A stretch of DNA of 64,000 bases from Solenopsis invicta (taxonomy: Eukaryota; Arthropoda; Insecta; Hymenoptera; Formicidae): positions 936,001-1,000,000 of the forward strand of contig NC_052672.1 of assembly GCF_016802725.1 (NCBI RefSeq), given 5' to 3'. A program made the position numbers and the translations under genes. The notes below the pieces were generated by a model, which worked only from the letters and a program-made list of their open reading frames with translations, did not search any database and was not told the DNA's origin. Numbering within the stretch: position 1 is the first letter of the stretch; every line of letters begins with the position of its first letter. Below, in pieces: positions 60,124 through 64,000 of the stretch.

Positions 60124-61040
60124 GGGGAGAGTGGATTAAATCGAACCGTGTTCCAATTAAGACCTAATTTAAATAAATGTGGTTAAGCAGATTTTTATGT
60201 CATTTATAACGTAAAGTTCTTAGAAGACACTAAACATGACAGCAGTTTGACTGGTCTTTGTTATAGCATTCATAGAATAGACGCAAATATGTATTTCCAG
60301 CCAGCGTACAAAATTTACAAAAAAGAAAGTTCTTGTAAATTATTATTTAAAAGGTGTTAAAATTTTAAATTGGTTTAAGATAATTAAAGAGTGTAGAATT
60401 CAAAAATAGCAAGTGTTTGATCACTTTTGCGGTTTATTGTAAAAATTGTTTCAAAGTTTAAAACGACTCGTGTCCAAATTGAACTTCTACTTTGAAATTA
60501 CAACCTGATAGCACTGGTGATTGGCTGACCAACGGTCCTAGAAATGTTGAATTAGTCAAATATTATGAGTTATGAGATTCGGAATAATTAAATTTTATTA
60601 ACTTCAACTCTAATTATATAATAACAGTATCATAACATGACTAGGAAACATCTAATTATATAAACTGTCACTAATTTTTTTCTGTTTAATAAAATTTGTA
60701 TTTTTGACTGTCAAATTGCTCGTTTTTACTCAATATTTAAAAAAAATACATTAAAATCTTTTAAAATTTTATCTAAAAGTCAGTAAAAATAGAAGTATCC
60801 GATTTGAATGAGAGGATGGCCCGATTTGGGACTGGTGGTTTTAAATTGAATTGAAAAAAGCATTTTTACATTTTCCATTATAGTTCAACACAGGTGAGAA
60901 ATAGGTCAAAGTGTTCTGAAGCAAAAATAAAAGGAATTAAATTATCTTTCTAATGGCACCTTCGGTTTTACGATCGAACTTTATTTTGCGCCTTATAAAG
61001 AGCAGAAACTGCAAATAGGTCCGACTTCCCCCACTCTTCT
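60124..61040. mobile_element. Candidate TIR element with GGGGAGAGTGG ends
   Basis: Left GGGGAGAGTGGATTAAATCG and right CGACTTCCCCCACTCTTCTC are inverted over the outer bases. Internal sequence is AT-rich with no ORF. Ends are by eye. Confidence 0.45.
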
Positions 61041-61205
61041 CTATTATTTCTTTTTTTTTATACTTTCTTAAATTTAATATTCAAAACTCAAAGTAGCTTT
61101 TTTGTGATTGTATAATTAAGGAACATTAAAAAAAAATAGAAAGAAATCGTAGAGCCAATTAAAGTATTTATAGACACCTAAATTTTTATAAAAGCAGTGG
61201 AACAG

Positions 61206-61275
61206 TTGTGGTGTAGTACGTTAGATGCTAGGAGTGCAAACGAAAAATCCTGAGTTTGAATCTCAGGTATCTTTG
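61206..61275 (+). mobile_element. tRNA-derived SINE head (or tRNA pseudogene)
   Basis: A box-like TGTGGTGTAGTACGTTAGAT and B box-like GAGTTTGAATCTC lie about 45 bp apart, as in pol III genes. The acceptor stem does not close well, so it is not a functional tRNA. Confidence 0.6.
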
Positions 61276-61746
61276 TTAATTTTTTCTTATTTCCACAAAA
61301 AATATAAACTAAATTTATTTCAAAGCTACATTAAAAAGTTCTCTAATCTTACCTGGAATTTTGAATAAAATCCCTGGAAAATCTGAGAATTAGGGAATTC
61401 TTTTACAAAATTTGAGTAAACATCTTGTCGATAAATCTCGATCAAATATTGCGTGTTTCAAGCTTTGCGCTCTGGGAAGGTGGAAGGATGGAAGCGTGTT
61501 GTATCATTAAAATGTGAAAAATAGAGTGAAAATTTCGATTGAAAAGATTGCATATGGAAAGAATACATCCGCCGTCGGCACTTCTAGGATTGATTTACAA
61601 ATGAATCATCCATGATCTCCGAAATCACGAGCGGATTGTAAGAGTTTATTGAGACGAGAATCGGTCGATATTGGTCTCACTATGGGTAGATACCTGTGGT
61701 AGGCGAAATTCAAAGCTCTCTCTTGGCATATTAGATGAAGTATCTA

Positions 61747-62028
61747 TACTCGGTTCATAGCAAGAATATACTCAAGTCTGCGCATACGGACAGCATAGTG
61801 AGGAGAGTACATCGCCTTATTCAGTACCGTATATATAAATATGGCACGCTCAGGCTCGCGCTTATTGTTAAAAAATTGAACAGGTGAAATAATCTCTACA
61901 TTTCAGTGTGATTAAGTCAAAATCATAAAATATTTAAATTACACAACTGGTTGTCTATGATTTACGAAATAGTTAAATTCATAATACAAACATATTTTTT
62001 GAAGATTATTTTTATAATTGAGTATTAC

Positions 62029-62062
<34 letters not shown>

Positions 62063-62570
62063 TGCAAAGCAATAAACGTGAAAAATAAAATTTTATGGAC
62101 GAATTACTAAAAATTAAAAAAAAAACATAACACAATGAATTTTATTATAAGTTAGAAAACAAAAAAATAATTCTTATTTTATAAAACCTAATTACAAGAG
62201 TTATTATAGAATAATAACAGAACAACTAAAAATTGGTATAGAATAAAAAATAATATAATATAATATCGAATTAATATACGAAGAGAAATTATAATAAATA
62301 TCATAATGGTTTTTCTTGAAAGTTTACGAAATAAATAAGTATCGTCGAGATAATCAATGTTCTTTAGTGAATTTAATCTATTATATTGTTCTTTAATATG
62401 TAGCATCTCAGAAATTAATATTGATATGCCAAGTCGATGCTCTTATGCTATCCGCTGTAAAAAAGCAAGTACGGTCTTTAGTGGAAAGCATTCTTCTTCT
62501 ATAGGGGAACGTGTGCGAAACGGACGAATTTTCGTTCGCGCTAGGTATATTCCTGCAGTGAACCGAGATA
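61747..62570. mobile_element. TA-flanked MITE family, copy 2, with (TAA)n expansion
   Basis: Left TATACTCGGTTCATAGCAAG and right GCAGTGAACCGAGATA are inverted. It shares with copy 1 (28513) GCGCATACGGACAGCATAGT-type sequence, GCGCTTATTGTTAAAAAATT and a conserved right part near 62380-62540. Where copy 1 has a perfect hairpin, this copy has a TAA run (62028-62062). Confidence 0.8.
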
Positions 62571-64000
62571 CAGTAGTACGCATTGATAAGAGTCACTATG
62601 TGAATGAAATGCGAGAAAAAAAATATCGTTATTATATACAATTAATAAATTAATTATATCGTCAGTTATATAGATGACGTGACGTCGTATTATTACTCGG
62701 TGAAAATTAATAATGAGATCGAATACTCATTCCCTTAGCACTCGTTCGTTTAACAGGTCTCTTTATTTTCTTTTTTTCTTTTATTTCGTTTTAATTTTAT
62801 TTATTCATTTTTTTATTTAATTCAACCGTATTATTGAGAAGCGGTCGATATTTTTTATTTATTACAGCAAAAAAAAAGAAGCTCTCTTTTTAAGGAAGGT
62901 TAATTTATCTCCGCTGATTTTATCGAAGAACAAGGATCCCTAGAAAAAATTGTCTTACGGCTATATTATATTTGATTCCCCGAACTGGCGGTGTGAGTGC
63001 GAATACAGCGGTGCACGCTTAATACTGATACGCATTCTTTTTTTTATTGAGCATTGTCTTGTCTATTGTTTGTTTTTTTTTTGTTTGCTGTGTAACGTGT
63101 TGTGTATTGCAACTGGCATGTGTAGTTATTTGGATTGTCTTTTTCGCAGAATAAGCTAGTATTTAGATTACCTTTTAATTTAATCCACCTCTTTCCAATC
63201 TCCTGTATCCCATATCGATCCGTTTATCGATATTGTGCATGCGTATGTGTGTATGTATTGTTCGCTGATACTTTGTATTATATCGTATTAAAAAAAAAAG
63301 CAGAGATCAAGAAAGCAGAGATAAAAGAAGCGAAGTTGGAGAGCGAGGGTTTTCAAGGCCCTAATCAAATAGATATATAGAAACTGTAATCTACCGCGCG
63401 TCTCGACATGCAGAGAGTACAAATAATAATAATAATAATAATATCGATTATGATTTTAACGATAATCTGCGAATAATGCGGCACTTTCATATTAGTTTGT
63501 ATTTTAGCCTTTTTGTACATAGCATAGTAATTGTAAAAAATACTGTGATAATATTTATATATTTTTACGTCTATGAACACACACACAAACAAATCTTACC
63601 TTCGTCTTTGACAATATAGTTCATGCGATTAAGTGATTTGATTTTTTGCTGATAGATTCTTATTGCGCATAATCTTATTGGTCTCACGTTTTATTTTCGC
63701 GGGACAGGTAGGTATTTTGAATAATTTATAGTTTCTTTTGTGAATTGTATTAATTTAAATAGCCTGTTTATTTAAACAATAATCTTTTCATGAAAAAATT
63801 TTTGTCGGCTTATGCTGGATAATATTTAATTTCGACTTTCAAGTCAAGAACATCGGATACTAAGAATCTCACAAAAATTTATAAAAACATATGAAAGAAT
63901 ATTTTTCATAACACATATGTAATTTTTTCCCCTAATTATCGATAATTCTTTGAGAATTTTAGTGCTTTTATTATTGTAACATAATAACCGCAATTTGCGA

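Larger units (their letters stand above)
58376..64000. other. Downstream of SRF exon: AT-rich with MITEs and a SINE
   Basis: No supported coding exon. Contents: CA/GC-rich simple repeats (59403-59517), an inverted pair at 59690-59870 (AGGAATAAGAATTAAAATTT and its inverse), a TIR-like element (60124-61040), a tRNA-like SINE (61206-61275), a MITE copy (61747-62570) and TAA repeats (62028-62062, 63421-63443). Parts may be an SRF intron or 3' UTR. Confidence 0.45.

Noticed and set aside
1..64000. CRISPR arrays, operons, ribosome-binding sites, telomeric (TTAGG)n arrays
   Set aside because: None seen; gene structure is eukaryotic and no telomeric repeat run was found.

Overview
The window is animal nuclear DNA, most likely from an insect and probably a hymenopteran such as an ant. 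The basis is split genes with GT-AG introns, an AT-rich background crowded with small inverted-repeat transposons and microsatellites, and three recognisable insect developmental or transcription genes: naked cuticle, a Mediator subunit 29/intersex homologue, and serum response factor (blistered). The ant assignment is inference from the general look of the repeats; order and species were not tested.

Layout. (1) 0.8-7.1 kb, + strand: the last four coding exons of a naked cuticle (nkd) homologue, with its EF-hand and a histidine-rich C-terminus. The first exons lie outside the window. One intron carries a GC-cored MITE and a satellite-like block. (2) 7.1-26.1 kb: no host gene found. It is a transposon graveyard with nested inverted-repeat elements, a 55-bp-arm perfect palindrome, a 5S-rRNA-like fragment, a LINE tail, a 6 x 42-bp minisatellite that is open in one frame, and a decayed DNA transposon encoding an RNase H-like transposase plus a Ulp1-type cysteine protease. 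(3) 26.1-37.0 kb, - strand: an unnamed nuclear protein assembled from six phase-consistent exons. It has a basic serine/lysine-rich tail and an AT-hook-like last exon 8.1 kb away. A CpG-rich probable promoter lies at 37.5-38.7 kb. That long last intron holds a mariner relic, a TA-flanked MITE and a SINE. (4) 43.8-44.4 kb, + strand: an intronless MED29/intersex gene. (5) 46.2-58.4 kb, + strand: SRF/blistered, with a CpG-rich 5' region, an exon ending inside the MADS box, a 10.2-kb intron and a second exon completing the MADS/SAM domain. (6) 58.4-64 kb: AT-rich sequence with MITEs and a tRNA-like SINE, and no coding exon that I can support.

Functional reading. SRF, MED29 and the AT-hook protein are all transcription or chromatin proteins, and Nkd is a Wnt-pathway antagonist. 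They look like independent neighbours, not a co-regulated unit. The most interesting regulatory signal is a cluster of two perfect CArG boxes and one near-CArG box (46510-46560), with an Ets-like site beside it, about 0.5 kb upstream of the SRF start. This is what SRF autoregulation would look like. The SRF N-terminal exon also shows an apparent one-base frameshift that may be an assembly error or may mean translation starts at a downstream ATG.
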